Origin: Streptomyces sp. NRRL S-337
Lineage (GTDB): Bacteria; Actinomycetota; Actinomycetes; Streptomycetales; Streptomycetaceae
Assembly: GCF_000720175.1 (NCBI RefSeq)
Contig: NZ_JOIX01000001.1
Span: 1-64,000 of the forward strand
Length of the DNA stretch: 64,000 nt
Direction of reading: 5' to 3'
Below the pieces are notes generated by a model that searched no databases, was not told the origin of the DNA, and saw nothing but the letters and a program-made list of their open reading frames with translations. The translations under genes were made by a program, and so were the position numbers. This document shows, one piece after another, positions 16,511 to 25,655 of the stretch. Numbering within the stretch: position 1 is the stretch's first letter; the number at the start of each line of letters is the position of its first letter.

Positions 16511-19500
16511 CAGTCCTTGCCCTCCTTGTGCGGGGGTGGCGGTGGCGGTGGCGGGGCCGTAGTGTTGGCGGGGGCTGGGGTGGGTCCGGCTGCGGGCTGG
16601 GAAGCGGGGCCGCCGGCCGGAGCCGGTTCCTCGGCCGTGTCCAAGGTGCCGTGCAGCAGGCCCTGTTCCCGGCTCCATTCCATGATCACGGGTCCGAGCA
16701 CCTTGGCCGTGATCGTGTCCATCACCTCCGTGATCACGATCTGGGTGACGGCCTGCGCCAGGGCGTGCTTCAGAAGTTCCTCGGTGGTGTTCGCCACGAT
16801 GTTGTGCCACACCTGCTTGGCCACGGTGCGCTCTGCGGCGTGGGCCGCCTGACGGGCCGCCTTCACCGTCTGTGCCGCCCGGCCGACGATCTTGGCGCTC
16901 ATCGCCGTGTGCCCAAGGTCGAAGACCGCGAAAGCGAGCCCGATGGCGGCCATGAGCTGAGCCGTCTCGACCTCCTGCCACCGCAGGAGCGCTTCGGGGT
17001 CTTCCAAGGAGCGGTACAGCTGTTTTTGTTCTTCCGCCTCTTGGTAGTCGCGGTAGGCCAGCGCCACACTGGCCGCGCCGGAGATCAACCCCGCCACCGT
17101 CGCGCCCAGCGGAGCGCACAGCAGGGCGAGCACGACGATCCCCACGGTGCCCGCCACTTTGAGGACGGTGTCGAGGTGCGCCTTCCTGCCGATCGCCAGA
17201 TTCACCCCGAGGGCGTACTCGGGAAGGCCTCCCACATACGGCCTGAGCTCCTCGTCGGCCATCCCGTGGATGCCCTTGAGGGTGTACTGGATCCCGCGGT
17301 GGTCCTTGCCCCCCTCCTTCGCGATCCAGTGCGAGGTCTCCAGTGCGAAGAACGCCCCTCCTTCCTCCTCCCGCGTCTTGCGGGTCATCTCCTCGTTGGC
17401 CGTGGCCATCCGACCGAGCAGAGCCGTGAGATAGGTCCACACGTGCGAGGGGTCGGCGTGGGCCGACCGGAGCAGTTCCTCGATGTCCTCGACCTGGAAG
17501 AAGATCGGGTCGACCTGGTTGACCAGGGCGCGGCGGGCGTTGATGCCCTCCTCCAGCTGGCCGACCGTCCACGACCGTCCGCCGTGCACGGCCACGTAGG
17601 CGGTCGCCTCGCGCTCGATGCGGGAGCCTTCGAGCTGGCTCAGGGTCTGCGCGTCCACGGCCGCGATGGGTGCGGGGGCCTCGTAGTGGGACTCGTGATA
17701 GCCCGCGCGGTACTTGGTCTCGCGTGCGGACAGCACCTGGCGCACGGTCCCCGTCACGCCGGTGCGTTCGGCATGACGTACGGCCCTGCGCAGCACGAGC
17801 AGCTTGACGACGCTGCCGCCGAGCACGTCCAGGGCCTGAGTGAAGTGCTGGAGCGTCTCCTCCTTGTGGCCCCCGCGACGCTCCTCGATCGCCGCACGCG
17901 AGGACCGCAGTTGCTGGAGCAGAAGGACCCGGCACGTCTCGGCGTACATGTACATGCAGCCGGTCGTCAGGTGCTCACGGACGTCCTTGAGGAACTGGAG
18001 CCCCCAGGAAGCCGCCTGTGCTCCGGCCTGGCCGGCGTACGGTCTGACCAGGGCGGCGTTGGCCGGATGCTCGTACATCGCCGCCACGTCGTTGGCGAGC
18101 TCACGGACCAGACCGGCGACCTCACCGAGCATGCGCATGAACTGCAGCTCGGGGGCCTGGCCGGGGCGCAGGTCGAGGAAGCCGTTGTTGCCCTTTCCGT
18201 CGCCGCGCACGGTCACCTCGCTGGTGACGTCGCTCTTGAGCGTGGCCAGGCCGACGCCGTGGGCGCGCGTGGCGATCAGACGGGCGCAGTTCACGGTGAA
18301 CATCCCCGCGTAGGTGCAGTTGTCGGGGACGTCGAGCAGGCGCGCGATGCGGAGCATGCCCTCCTTCAGGCGGGCTACGCCGTAGGGGAGCCTGAGCAGG
18401 GAGGGCTCGCCGGCGTAGGGGGAACACGTGAGTTCCTCGCCCTTGATGCCGGTCAAAGGCCAGATGTTTCCCCGCCCCTTGCCCTGGGGGCGCCCGGGCG
18501 TGCCGCGCACGGACTCGTCGTCCCCTGCACCGGGGCGGGACGCGGCGTCCGTTCCGGCCGCGGTGCCCTTGGCGCCGGGGGGCTTTTTCGGGGCCTTGGG
18601 CGGGGCGGGTTTCGATCCGGGTTTCACTCCGGGCCTGGGGGCGGGCTTCGCAGGACGCTTCGCGGGCGGTGCGGCTTGGCCAGGTCCGGTTTTGGCCTTG
18701 GGCTCGGGCGGGCCCGGCGGCAGAGCGGTCACGAAGCGGATGGGCGACTGGATGTTGCTCCTCATCGTCGCGAACAGCTGCTGATCGCCCGTCACCCGGC
18801 AGATGACACGGGGCCCCTGCGCGCCGGAGAGCAGCCGTTCGGCATAGCGGCGCCTGGCGACCGGGTCACGCAACGGATGGGAGGCCGGTTCGTGGCGCTC
18901 GTCCAGCAGCTCCTCCGTCATCTTCTCCAGTTCGTCGACGGTGGCGGGCCGGTCGGTGCGCACCAGCTCCTGGTAGGCACCCAGATCACCGGTGAGCGTG
19001 TCGCGGTGGAATTCGGCGCGGCCGCCGGTCTTCTGCCACTTCAGCAGTTCGAACGGGTGGTACTGCGGATCGTATTCGCCTTCGAGGATCCGCCCGTCCG
19101 GCTGGATCCTGTCGACCTGGCTGATCCACACCAAAGTGGCCTCGGCCGGCCCGCCCTTGACGGACACGAGCCCCGCGTACCCGGGATAGCCACAGCTGGC
19201 GGGGTCCCACTTCGCGCCGTTCCGGGCGACATGCGCATCCCACGCCACGGTCAGTGCCCTGGCCAACGTCAGCGACTGGCCGGCGGCGGGCCGCCAGTAC
19301 GAGGCCGGTTTGCCCGCCCTGCGGTCGTCCAGGAGCGGGACCGCCGCCTCCTCGCCCCCGTGGTCGTAGGACGGGATCCGGTACGTGCTGCCGCCCTCGT
19401 GCTCGCGCACCCGTGAGGCGTCGAGGCTCTCGTCCGACCGGTGCTCGGTGCGCACCTGCGGCATGCCCTTGCGCTGGAGTAGGCCCGAGGAGGAGATGGC

Positions 19501-19758
19501 CCGCGTCAGCCCGCGTGTCACGGCCGCCGCGGCTGCCTCCCGTACGCCCTCGGCCGGGATGGAGCCGGTGAACACCGGGTCCGGACGGTCGACCACGATA
19601 CGGCGCCCGTCCCCGCGCACGTCGACGACCTCGTGGCGCACGGTGAGCAGGGCGGTACGGCAGGCATCACCGACCGCCTGCTCCAGCAGCGCGAGTTCAC
19701 GCGCCGTGATCGGCTCCACCAGGCGCACCTGGAGGGGGAGGTGCACATGCAGGGGCAT
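16510..19758 (-). CDS. 1082-residue tail-locus protein, tape-measure or effector-carrier candidate
   Basis: Not matched to a known family. It begins MPLHVHLPLQVRLVEPITAR, a module also seen in the 101-residue neighbour. Residues 345-400 are a Pro/Lys/Ala-rich linker and 450-860 are largely helical. A strongly hydrophobic stretch spans about 866-901 (VGIVVLALLCAPLGATVAGL), with a weaker one at 932-946. After that comes amphipathic helix and a Pro-rich tail ending in a run of eight prolines. Gene position between tube and baseplate is that of a tape measure, and tape measures often carry hydrophobic segments. The modular make-up also fits a pore-forming or translocating cargo. It is translationally coupled to the nuclease gene. 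Confidence 0.45.
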   Translation of the reverse strand: MPLHVHLPLQVRLVEPITARELALLEQAVGDACRTALLTVRHEVVDVRGDGRRIVVDRPDPVFTGSIPAEGVREAAAAAVTRGLTRAISSSGLLQRKGMPQVRTEHRSDESLDASRVREHEGGSTYRIPSYDHGGEEAAVPLLDDRRAGKPASYWRPAAGQSLTLARALTVAWDAHVARNGAKWDPASCGYPGYAGLVSVKGGPAEATLVWISQVDRIQPDGRILEGEYDPQYHPFELLKWQKTGGRAEFHRDTLTGDLGAYQELVRTDRPATVDELEKMTEELLDERHEPASHPLRDPVARRRYAERLLSGAQGPRVICRVTGDQQLFATMRSNIQSPIRFVTALPPGPPEPKAKTGPGQAAPPAKRPAKPAPRPGVKPGSKPAPPKAPKKPPGAKGTAAGTDAASRPGAGDDESVRGTPGRPQGKGRGNIWPLTGIKGEELTCSPYAGEPSLLRLPYGVARLKEGMLRIARLLDVPDNCTYAGMFTVNCARLIATRAHGVGLATLKSDVTSEVTVRGDGKGNNGFLDLRPGQAPELQFMRMLGEVAGLVRELANDVAAMYEHPANAALVRPYAGQAGAQAASWGLQFLKDVREHLTTGCMYMYAETCRVLLLQQLRSSRAAIEERRGGHKEETLQHFTQALDVLGGSVVKLLVLRRAVRHAERTGVTGTVRQVLSARETKYRAGYHESHYEAPAPIAAVDAQTLSQLEGSRIEREATAYVAVHGGRSWTVGQLEEGINARRALVNQVDPIFFQVEDIEELLRSAHADPSHVWTYLTALLGRMATANEEMTRKTREEEGGAFFALETSHWIAKEGGKDHRGIQYTLKGIHGMADEELRPYVGGLPEYALGVNLAIGRKAHLDTVLKVAGTVGIVVLALLCAPLGATVAGLISGAASVALAYRDYQEAEEQKQLYRSLEDPEALLRWQEVETAQLMAAIGLAFAVFDLGHTAMSAKIVGRAAQTVKAARQAAHAAERTVAKQVWHNIVANTTEELLKHALAQAVTQIVITEVMDTITAKVLGPVIMEWSREQGLLHGTLDTAEEPAPAGGPASQPAAGPTPAPANTTAPPPPPPPPHKEGKD

Positions 19759-19761
19759 GCC

Positions 19762-20067
19762 TCACCCCCCCTCAGAATGGGCGTCCATGGCCTGACGCAC
19801 CCGCCGCAGGGCCTGGTCGACCGCCTCGCGCACCACATGGGCGGCAGGCGCCCCGACGATCTCTACGACGACCGGCAGATGGACGTGGATGTCGTGTCGC
19901 GCGTCCTGTTCGGCGAGCGCGAGTTCGGCTTCGCTCCCTTCGAAGGGCACCACCATCTCGCCCCGGCGTACCAGGGCGATTCCGGTCCTGCGCACGCGTC
20001 CGCCGCGGGGGCGCGCGTCGCCGCTGCCCGGCCAGGGGCCCTCCGGGCGGCCCGTGGCGTCCGTCAT
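19762..20067 (-). CDS. Small tail-operon protein with HVHLP module (101 aa)
   Basis: ATG at 20067 follows an AAGGAG site. The N-terminal 40 residues are charged and Gly/Arg/Pro-rich. The C-terminal half, DIHVHLPVVVEIVGAPAAH then VVREAVDQALRRVRQAM, parallels the first 40 residues of the 1082-residue protein encoded 3 bases downstream (HVHLPLQVRLVEPITARELA). It is therefore probably a docking, chaperone or adaptor partner that shares an interaction module with that protein. In phage tails, small assembly chaperones lie between tube and tape measure, which would fit. The function is inferred. Confidence 0.5.
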   Translation of the reverse strand: MTDATGRPEGPWPGSGDARPRGGRVRRTGIALVRRGEMVVPFEGSEAELALAEQDARHDIHVHLPVVVEIVGAPAAHVVREAVDQALRRVRQAMDAHSEGG

Positions 20068-20127
20068 GAAGACTCCTTCGTGCCGTGTCTGCCGTATCTG
20101 CCGCGGCTATGGGCGAGTCAGGTCTGG

Positions 20128-20583
20128 CTAGGCCACCACGGGCGGCAGCTTGCGCTCCTTGCCGTCGTCGACGACCGCCTCCCGCGCCACACCGCCGAAG
20201 ACCGCCGAGGGTGCGCCGGTGACCACGGCGTTGGACGGGTTGGCCGAGGTGATGAGGCACTTGTTGAACAGCAGCTTCTTGAAGTCCCACTCCTCGGTGC
20301 TGCTGCCCTTGGCCTGATAAAGCCCGATGGAGAACTCCGTGCCCTCCATGGCCAGCTGGGTGAGCTGGGCCGCCGCACCGCCGATGGCCTTGACGGTCAG
20401 GGTGAAGGTGAAGCTGGCCGGGTTGGAGATGTATCCGACGTGGGTGGCTTCCAGGGAGTGCACCACCTCCGTGTTTAGGGTGAACGTGGGTGTGAAGGAA
20501 TCCACAGGAGTCAGCGGCGCGTCAACCTTGTTGTCCACGACGACGGCCAGACGTGTGTCGGCCCAGGTGCTGGGAGTGGTCAC
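20128..20583 (-). CDS. Tail tube-like protein (151 aa)
   Basis: Placed directly after the sheath gene (20-base gap), as tube genes are in contractile tails and injection systems. 151 residues is the normal tube-subunit size. The sequence is strand-rich and soluble, with ESFTPTF-like start features (VDSFTPTFTLNTEVVHSLE), a middle strand FTFTLTVKAIGG and a C-terminal EWDFKKLLFNKCLI. These resemble the gp19/Hcp-like beta-barrel pattern without a diagnostic motif. The start is GTG at 20583 with a strong GGAGG site. It would polymerise to form the inner conduit for cargo. Confidence 0.6.
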   Translation of the reverse strand: MTTPSTWADTRLAVVVDNKVDAPLTPVDSFTPTFTLNTEVVHSLEATHVGYISNPASFTFTLTVKAIGGAAAQLTQLAMEGTEFSIGLYQAKGSSTEEWDFKKLLFNKCLITSANPSNAVVTGAPSAVFGGVAREAVVDDGKERKLPPVVA

Positions 20584-20603
20584 GGCATCCTCCGGTAACC
20601 GGC

Positions 20604-21809
20604 TCAGGACTTGAGCGCGAGATTGATGTTGAGAAAGTGGACCGAGCCGGCGTAGGTGACGGTCAGGAGCACCTCGACGATGCGTTCCGTGCGCGCTGCG
20701 GTGAGCGTCGCGGCCTGGCCGGGGGAGCGGCTGGCCTCGGCGGCCTCCAGGATGGGCAGCAGCGGAATGTCGATCGTGTAGTCGGTGATGATGCCGGAGC
20801 CGACCAGGGGGCTGAGGATCCCGTCGATCCGCGAGCGCAGCCCCTGCATGCCCAGCCGGTCGATGCGCGTGTCGCCGATCGTGCCGATCAGACCGGCCTT
20901 GAGCAGGAACTCGATGTGGTCGAGTACGCGCACCACGTCGACGTAGAGCCGTTGGACGTCGGTGGTGTAGCAGCGCCCCGAACCGAAGTACAGGCCCTCA
21001 CCCGGGATCAGGTCCGGGTCGATCACGGGAATGACGAAGGCTTCGGCCAGATCCTTGATCTCCGTGCCGTTGAACTGGTTGGCCAGCGGGATCTGCACCT
21101 CGCGGATCGGCTTCATCAGCACGCTCGCGTGGGGCGGGAATCCGGCGATGGCGCCGGTCGCCGCGGCTGCGACGTCGAAGGCCGGTCTGCCGTTCTTCAC
21201 CTCCACGCGCGCGGCGACCAGGATCATGCGGCTGGAGCCACTCTTGATCTTCCGGTACGCGTTGTCGGCGGCCGCCGCGAAAGTGGCGTCGCCCAACTCC
21301 AGTTCAGGGTTGACCATGGCCACGCCCATCCTGGCGGAGCCGGCCTTGCTGACGTCGTCCACATGGTCCTTGAGCTTTTCCAGGTGGGCCGGATCGACCT
21401 CGCAGGCCAGGCAGACGAACTGGACGGGCAGTGCGGCTGCGGCAATCAGCGCGTTCGTGTAGTCGGGTCCTGACTCCGGGGCCTCTCCGCCAGGCCCGGG
21501 TGTCCCGTCGGAGGTGGCGGTGGGGACGGCGTAGACCCGAGAGGGTGCCGGGTCCTGGAGCAGGGTCGTCCGCACGGCCTGGTAGAGCGGACCGGAGTCC
21601 ATGCCGCCCTCGGTGGCTGTCGTGAAGTGCTTGCGCGCATCCGCCTCGTCGCCGATCTGCAGCGGGACGTTGGGTTTCGCGTCTCCGAATCCGCCCGTCG
21701 AGCCGACGACGGCGATGTTGCCCACCGCGCGTCTGGCCAGTGGCTGAAGGCCACGCGTGTCGATGGTGACCTTGATGAACGGGAACTCGGCGGTCACGGT
21801 CTCGGCCAT
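20604..21809 (-). CDS. Contractile tail sheath protein (401 aa)
   Basis: Recognised as a sheath subunit by overall layout. The N-terminal region reads AVGNIAVVGSTGGFGDAKPN and then LYQAVRTTLLQDPAPSRVYAV, a typical opening of phage and injection-system sheaths. The C-terminal domain carries GTIGDTRIDRLGMQGLRSRI and a last strand segment with VLLTVTYAGSVHFLNINLAL, which would donate the interlocking strands. At 401 residues it is shorter than many eCIS sheaths and near the P2/gp18-core size. Start ATG at 21809 after CAGGAG. It is expected to form the contracting outer tube that drives the spike. Confidence 0.75.
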   Translation of the reverse strand: MAETVTAEFPFIKVTIDTRGLQPLARRAVGNIAVVGSTGGFGDAKPNVPLQIGDEADARKHFTTATEGGMDSGPLYQAVRTTLLQDPAPSRVYAVPTATSDGTPGPGGEAPESGPDYTNALIAAAALPVQFVCLACEVDPAHLEKLKDHVDDVSKAGSARMGVAMVNPELELGDATFAAAADNAYRKIKSGSSRMILVAARVEVKNGRPAFDVAAAATGAIAGFPPHASVLMKPIREVQIPLANQFNGTEIKDLAEAFVIPVIDPDLIPGEGLYFGSGRCYTTDVQRLYVDVVRVLDHIEFLLKAGLIGTIGDTRIDRLGMQGLRSRIDGILSPLVGSGIITDYTIDIPLLPILEAAEASRSPGQAATLTAARTERIVEVLLTVTYAGSVHFLNINLALKS

Positions 21810-21826
21810 GCTGTTACTCCTGGCGG

Positions 21827-22780
21827 TCAGGGCACCGCGACGGGCACGATGCCGATGTGCCGCAGCCGGGTGGTGAGTTCGGTGAGGCGAGCGGCACGCA
21901 GGTGCGCGGTGTCGGAGGGGTCGATCCCGGTGGAGTCCGCGGGCAGGTCCCCGTCGTCCAGGGCGGTGTCGGGGAACAGGAGCAGGGCGGGGGTCGCCGT
22001 GCGCACGGCGATTCCGGGCGGTGGCTGCGGCAGATCGACGCTCGCCGCCACCCGCGCCATCCCGAGCTGGATCTCGGCGAGCCGCGACGCCAGATCGTCG
22101 AGCGGTCCGTCGAGGACGAAGGCGACGCAGAGCACCTTGAAGGCGGTCTCCGTCGCGGGCTTCGTGGCGTCCTCGACCAGTTTGAGGCGAAGCCGCAGCG
22201 GATTGTGCGGCGTGCTCAGGCCGGCCCGAAGCTCCTCGAAGGTCAGCGCGCGCCTGCGCAGCAGGTCGCCCAGGGGCGCTTCCCCGGTGGTCTCGAACCG
22301 GTCCTCCAGGATGTCGACGAGCGAGGTCAGCCGCCGTTCCCCCAGTGCCTGTGCCTCGGTCGGCAGGGACCCGTCCTCGGCGACGATGCGGGCGTCCACG
22401 GTGTCGAGGGCGGCGATGTCGCCCAGGTCGTCCACGCTCACCTCGGTGACCGAGGTCTGCACACCCGCGCGGCTCGCGAGCAGCGTGAGGTCGAGCCGGG
22501 CGTCGGCGTCCACCGTCGGGCCCGTCAGCGGCAGTTGGGCGGCCAGTCTCCACTGATGGGTCGACTGGATGTCGTACAAGTGTGCTTCGAGCGGCTGCGG
22601 CGTCCGGGAGGTGGGCATGAGGCTCACCTGACGGGTCACGACAGCGGTGACCGGACCGACCGTCGCCTCCTGCGGCAGGAACGCCGTCTGCAGCAGGCGG
22701 TCGCCCACCTCGGTGGTGAGCAGTGCGGCGCGCTCGTCCGTGTCGAGCAGGCGCAGCAGCGCGCGGTCGCGGAACCGCAT
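21827..22780 (-). CDS. First tail-operon protein, possible tail terminator/cap (317 aa)
   Basis: No family recognised. A start at ATG 22780 (MRFRDRALLRLLDTDERAAL) is preferred over one 11 codons upstream because GAGAGGAGAG lies six bases before it. The sequence has RLLQTAFLPQEATVGPVTAV, a strand-like LEAHLYDIQSTHQWRLAA, then helices (LTSLVDILEDRFETTG), and a C-terminal half with a second alpha/beta region. A gene just upstream of the sheath often encodes a tube-terminator or cap (DUF4255-like), and LEAHLYDI recalls the 'nLfLYdI' motif of that family. That comparison is weak. The 17-base gap to the sheath gene places it in the same transcript. Confidence 0.5.
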   Translation of the reverse strand: MRFRDRALLRLLDTDERAALLTTEVGDRLLQTAFLPQEATVGPVTAVVTRQVSLMPTSRTPQPLEAHLYDIQSTHQWRLAAQLPLTGPTVDADARLDLTLLASRAGVQTSVTEVSVDDLGDIAALDTVDARIVAEDGSLPTEAQALGERRLTSLVDILEDRFETTGEAPLGDLLRRRALTFEELRAGLSTPHNPLRLRLKLVEDATKPATETAFKVLCVAFVLDGPLDDLASRLAEIQLGMARVAASVDLPQPPPGIAVRTATPALLLFPDTALDDGDLPADSTGIDPSDTAHLRAARLTELTTRLRHIGIVPVAVP

Positions 22781-22957
22781 GCGGCTCTCCTCTCGGCGGA
22801 TCGAATCCGGCACGGCACAAAGGAGGTACCAGCCGCACTGGCGATCGATGCGTGGGGTGCGAACGGTTCACACGTCCTGGGGATCGTGACGGGCCGGGTG
22901 GTCGCATCCGATCCGCCTGCGATTGCGGTCCCCCTGACCCCACCTCACCGTGAGGGA
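22781..22957. promoter_or_regulatory. Divergent promoter region of the particle locus
   Basis: The only intergenic space between the twelve-gene tail operon (leftward) and the three propeller genes (rightward). Both sets probably start here, and the shared region is the main argument that they are co-regulated. I cannot assign -10/-35 boxes with confidence. A GTGAGGGA ribosome site precedes the first propeller start and GAGAGGAGAG precedes the tail gene. Confidence 0.4.
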
Positions 22958-25585
22958 ATGATCAGCACCAGCGTCGCCCCCATCCCGCTCGATGTCAGGC
23001 CGCGCGGCATCGCGCTGTCCAAGGACGGGGGACGGCTATACGTCAGCAGCTCCGACGGCACCGGCTTCGTCTTCGTGCTGGACACCGCCGGCCACACGGT
23101 GACGAGCACGATCAGCTGTCCGGGCGCGAGCACGATGGTGATGACTCCCGACGGCGGCCGCCTGTATCTCGCCACCAATGAGGCGGCCAGGCTGTCGGTC
23201 ATCGACACGGCGACGAACACGCTGACGCGCACCATCGCCATCCCCGCTCCTGCCTTCGGGCTGGCGGTGACGCCGGATGGCTCACGCGTCTACGTCACGC
23301 TCGCCTCAAACGAGGTCGCGGTGATCGACACGGCCTCCGACCAGGTGATCCGCACCATCGCCGTGGGCAGCAGTCCCCTGGGCGTGGCCATCACGCCCGA
23401 CGCCAAGCGCGTCCTGGTGACGAACTTGTCCGACGGGACCGTCCACGTGATCAATGCCAGTACGGACACGGTCACGGGCACTCCCATCACTGTGGGTGTG
23501 TTCCCCCGCGCGGTGGCGCTGACCCGGGACGGCCGCCGGGCCTTCGTGGTCAACGGCCAGGACGCCACCGTGTCGGTGCTCGATGTCGCCACCGGCGCGG
23601 TGACCGACGTCATCGAGGTCGGTGAGTTCCCCAAAGAGGTGGTGATCTCCCCGGACGGCGGCCGTGCCTACGTCAGCAACGCCGAGGACGACACCATTTC
23701 CGTGATCGACACCCGCAGCCTGCGGGTGATCCGGACGAGCCGCATCGCGGGCCCGCCGGCAGACATGGTCCTCACCGCCGACGGGCAGCGCCTCTACGCC
23801 GCCGCCTTCCGGGAGAGGTTCGTCCTGCCCTTGGACACCAGAACCCTCACCGTGCCCGTCGGCAAGCGCCCGGAAGGCGTGGCGCTCTCCCCTGACGGCC
23901 AACGGATCTACCTCACCGAGGCCGGGGCGGACAGCCTCGCCGTCGTCGAGACGCGTGAGACACAGCTGACCGCCGGTCAGCTGCCGACGGCGGTGGCTCT
24001 GGCCCCGGACGGCCTGCGGGCGTACGTCGCCAACAGCGGATCCAACGACGTCTCGGTGATCGACACCGCCACGCGCCAGGTGACCGACACCGTCCCCGTC
24101 ACCGCCGCGAGCACGCTGACCGTGTCCCGGGACGGCCGGCACGTGTATGTCGTCGGGCCGGGCGAGCTCTCCGTGATCGACACCGCGACCCGCAAGGTTG
24201 TCGGCACCCTGCCGCTGTCCGACCTGTCGGCAGTGACGGCCAGTCACGACGGCGCCCGCGTCTACGTCAGCGACGCCAGGGCGGGCACTGTCACCGTGAT
24301 CGGCACGAGCCCTCTCGAAGTGGTCGGTGAGCCGATCCCGGTAGGGCAGGAACCCAGGAGCCTGGAGGTCACCCCCGACGGCAGGCTCGTCCTCGTCGCC
24401 AACGCAAGTTCCCTCAGTGTGTCGGTGATCGACGCCGTGAGCCGTGCGGTTACGGACACGATCGTGGTCGGCGGGCAGCCGGTGTTCGTCACCGTGAGCC
24501 CCGACGGGCGTCAGGCCTACGTCACCTGTATCGGCGGGGACGTCGGGGAGGGTCTGAGCGGGGTGGCGGTCATCGACACCGCGAGCCGGACCGTGAGCGG
24601 GGACCCGATCGTGGTCCGGCCCTTCCCCCAGGGCTCAGCGGTGAGCCCCGACGGCAGCCGCCTGTACGTGACCTCCTCGTCCACCGTCGTCGTGATCGAC
24701 ACCGGAACCCGTGCAGTCCTGGAGGCCATCCCGGCCGGGGTTCTGGCGACGACCGTGACCCTCGGGGCGGACGGTCGGCACGCCTATGTCACCGCGGTCG
24801 ACGCCGACGTCGTCACGGTGATCGACACCCATACGACCCGGCTCCGGACTGGGAGCCAGCCCCTGGGCGTGGCCGTGGCCCCGGACGGCAAACACGCCTA
24901 CGTGGCGAACTCCGGCAGCGGCACCGTGTCCAGGATCGACACGGCCACGCTCACCGTGTCCGGCCCCCAGATCTCCGTGGGCGGACGGCCCCGAGCCGTG
25001 GCTCTCACCCCTGACGCGGGTCGCCTCTACGTCACCGACACCGACTCTCATACCGTCATCGCGATCGACACCGGCACCGGCGCCGTGACAGGAGCGCCCA
25101 TCCCCGTCGGAGACTCCCCGACAGGGCTGGCTATCGCCCCCGACGGCTCGCGCCTCTACGTGACCTGCTCCGGTGCGGGCACGGTCTCCGTGATCGACAC
25201 CGGCGTGAACACGGTGACCGGCACCATCGCGGCAGGAGTCGCCCCGCTTGACGTCGTCCTCAGCTCTGACGGTGCCAGGCTCTTCGTGACCGACTCCGGC
25301 TCCGAGGTCGTACTGGTGCTTGACACCGGCAGCCTTGCGGTGACCTCCTCCGTCCCCTTGCCCGGTGCCCCGCACGCAGCGGCGCTCTCCCGCGACGGGC
25401 GGCTCCTGCTCGTCACCGTCCCTGCCGCACGCAGCCTCGCCGTGGTCGACACCACCACTCTGACCTTGGCGGGCCCGCCCATCGGCGTGGGCGGGGCCCC
25501 GCACGGCGTTGCCGTCGCACCCGACGGACGCCACGCATTCGTCGCCAACGCCGCCTCGAACACGCTGACGACCGTGGAACTCTGA
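22958..25585 (+). CDS. 21-blade YVTN beta-propeller protein A (875 aa)
   Basis: The whole protein is a run of 21 repeats of about 42 residues. Each has the form 'P-x-G-(V/L)-A-(V/L)-(T/S)-P-D-G-x-R-(L/A)-Y-V ... V-S-V-I-D-T', the YVTN/NHL-like blade pattern. 21 equals three seven-bladed propellers. Blades 7, 8 and 15 are a few residues short at their ends, near the expected domain boundaries. There is no signal peptide, unlike exported surface-layer YVTN proteins, so it is made in the cytoplasm. I chose ATG 22958 because the repeat begins at once (PIPLDVRPRGIALSKDG) and a ribosome site precedes it. The frame extends upstream only as antisense of the tail gene. It may be a fibre, receptor-binding or decoration protein of the particle. 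Confidence 0.75.
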   Translation: MISTSVAPIPLDVRPRGIALSKDGGRLYVSSSDGTGFVFVLDTAGHTVTSTISCPGASTMVMTPDGGRLYLATNEAARLSVIDTATNTLTRTIAIPAPAFGLAVTPDGSRVYVTLASNEVAVIDTASDQVIRTIAVGSSPLGVAITPDAKRVLVTNLSDGTVHVINASTDTVTGTPITVGVFPRAVALTRDGRRAFVVNGQDATVSVLDVATGAVTDVIEVGEFPKEVVISPDGGRAYVSNAEDDTISVIDTRSLRVIRTSRIAGPPADMVLTADGQRLYAAAFRERFVLPLDTRTLTVPVGKRPEGVALSPDGQRIYLTEAGADSLAVVETRETQLTAGQLPTAVALAPDGLRAYVANSGSNDVSVIDTATRQVTDTVPVTAASTLTVSRDGRHVYVVGPGELSVIDTATRKVVGTLPLSDLSAVTASHDGARVYVSDARAGTVTVIGTSPLEVVGEPIPVGQEPRSLEVTPDGRLVLVANASSLSVSVIDAVSRAVTDTIVVGGQPVFVTVSPDGRQAYVTCIGGDVGEGLSGVAVIDTASRTVSGDPIVVRPFPQGSAVSPDGSRLYVTSSSTVVVIDTGTRAVLEAIPAGVLATTVTLGADGRHAYVTAVDADVVTVIDTHTTRLRTGSQPLGVAVAPDGKHAYVANSGSGTVSRIDTATLTVSGPQISVGGRPRAVALTPDAGRLYVTDTDSHTVIAIDTGTGAVTGAPIPVGDSPTGLAIAPDGSRLYVTCSGAGTVSVIDTGVNTVTGTIAAGVAPLDVVLSSDGARLFVTDSGSEVVLVLDTGSLAVTSSVPLPGAPHAAALSRDGRLLLVTVPAARSLAVVDTTTLTLAGPPIGVGGAPHGVAVAPDGRHAFVANAASNTLTTVEL

Positions 25586-25655
25586 CGGTGCGACACCACA
25601 CTCGGACGACCGCTCCCACAGTGCGGGCGGCATCGTGTCATCTCATGCTGAGTTC

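Noticed and set aside
16528..19416. 962-codon plus-strand open frame opposite the 1082-residue gene
   Set aside because: Composition is Gly/Arg/His-rich without family features. The minus-strand frame has consistent high GC at codon position 3, a ribosome site and coupled neighbours.
7880..22780. Complete prophage
   Set aside because: No capsid, portal, terminase, integrase, replication or lysis genes in or near the block.
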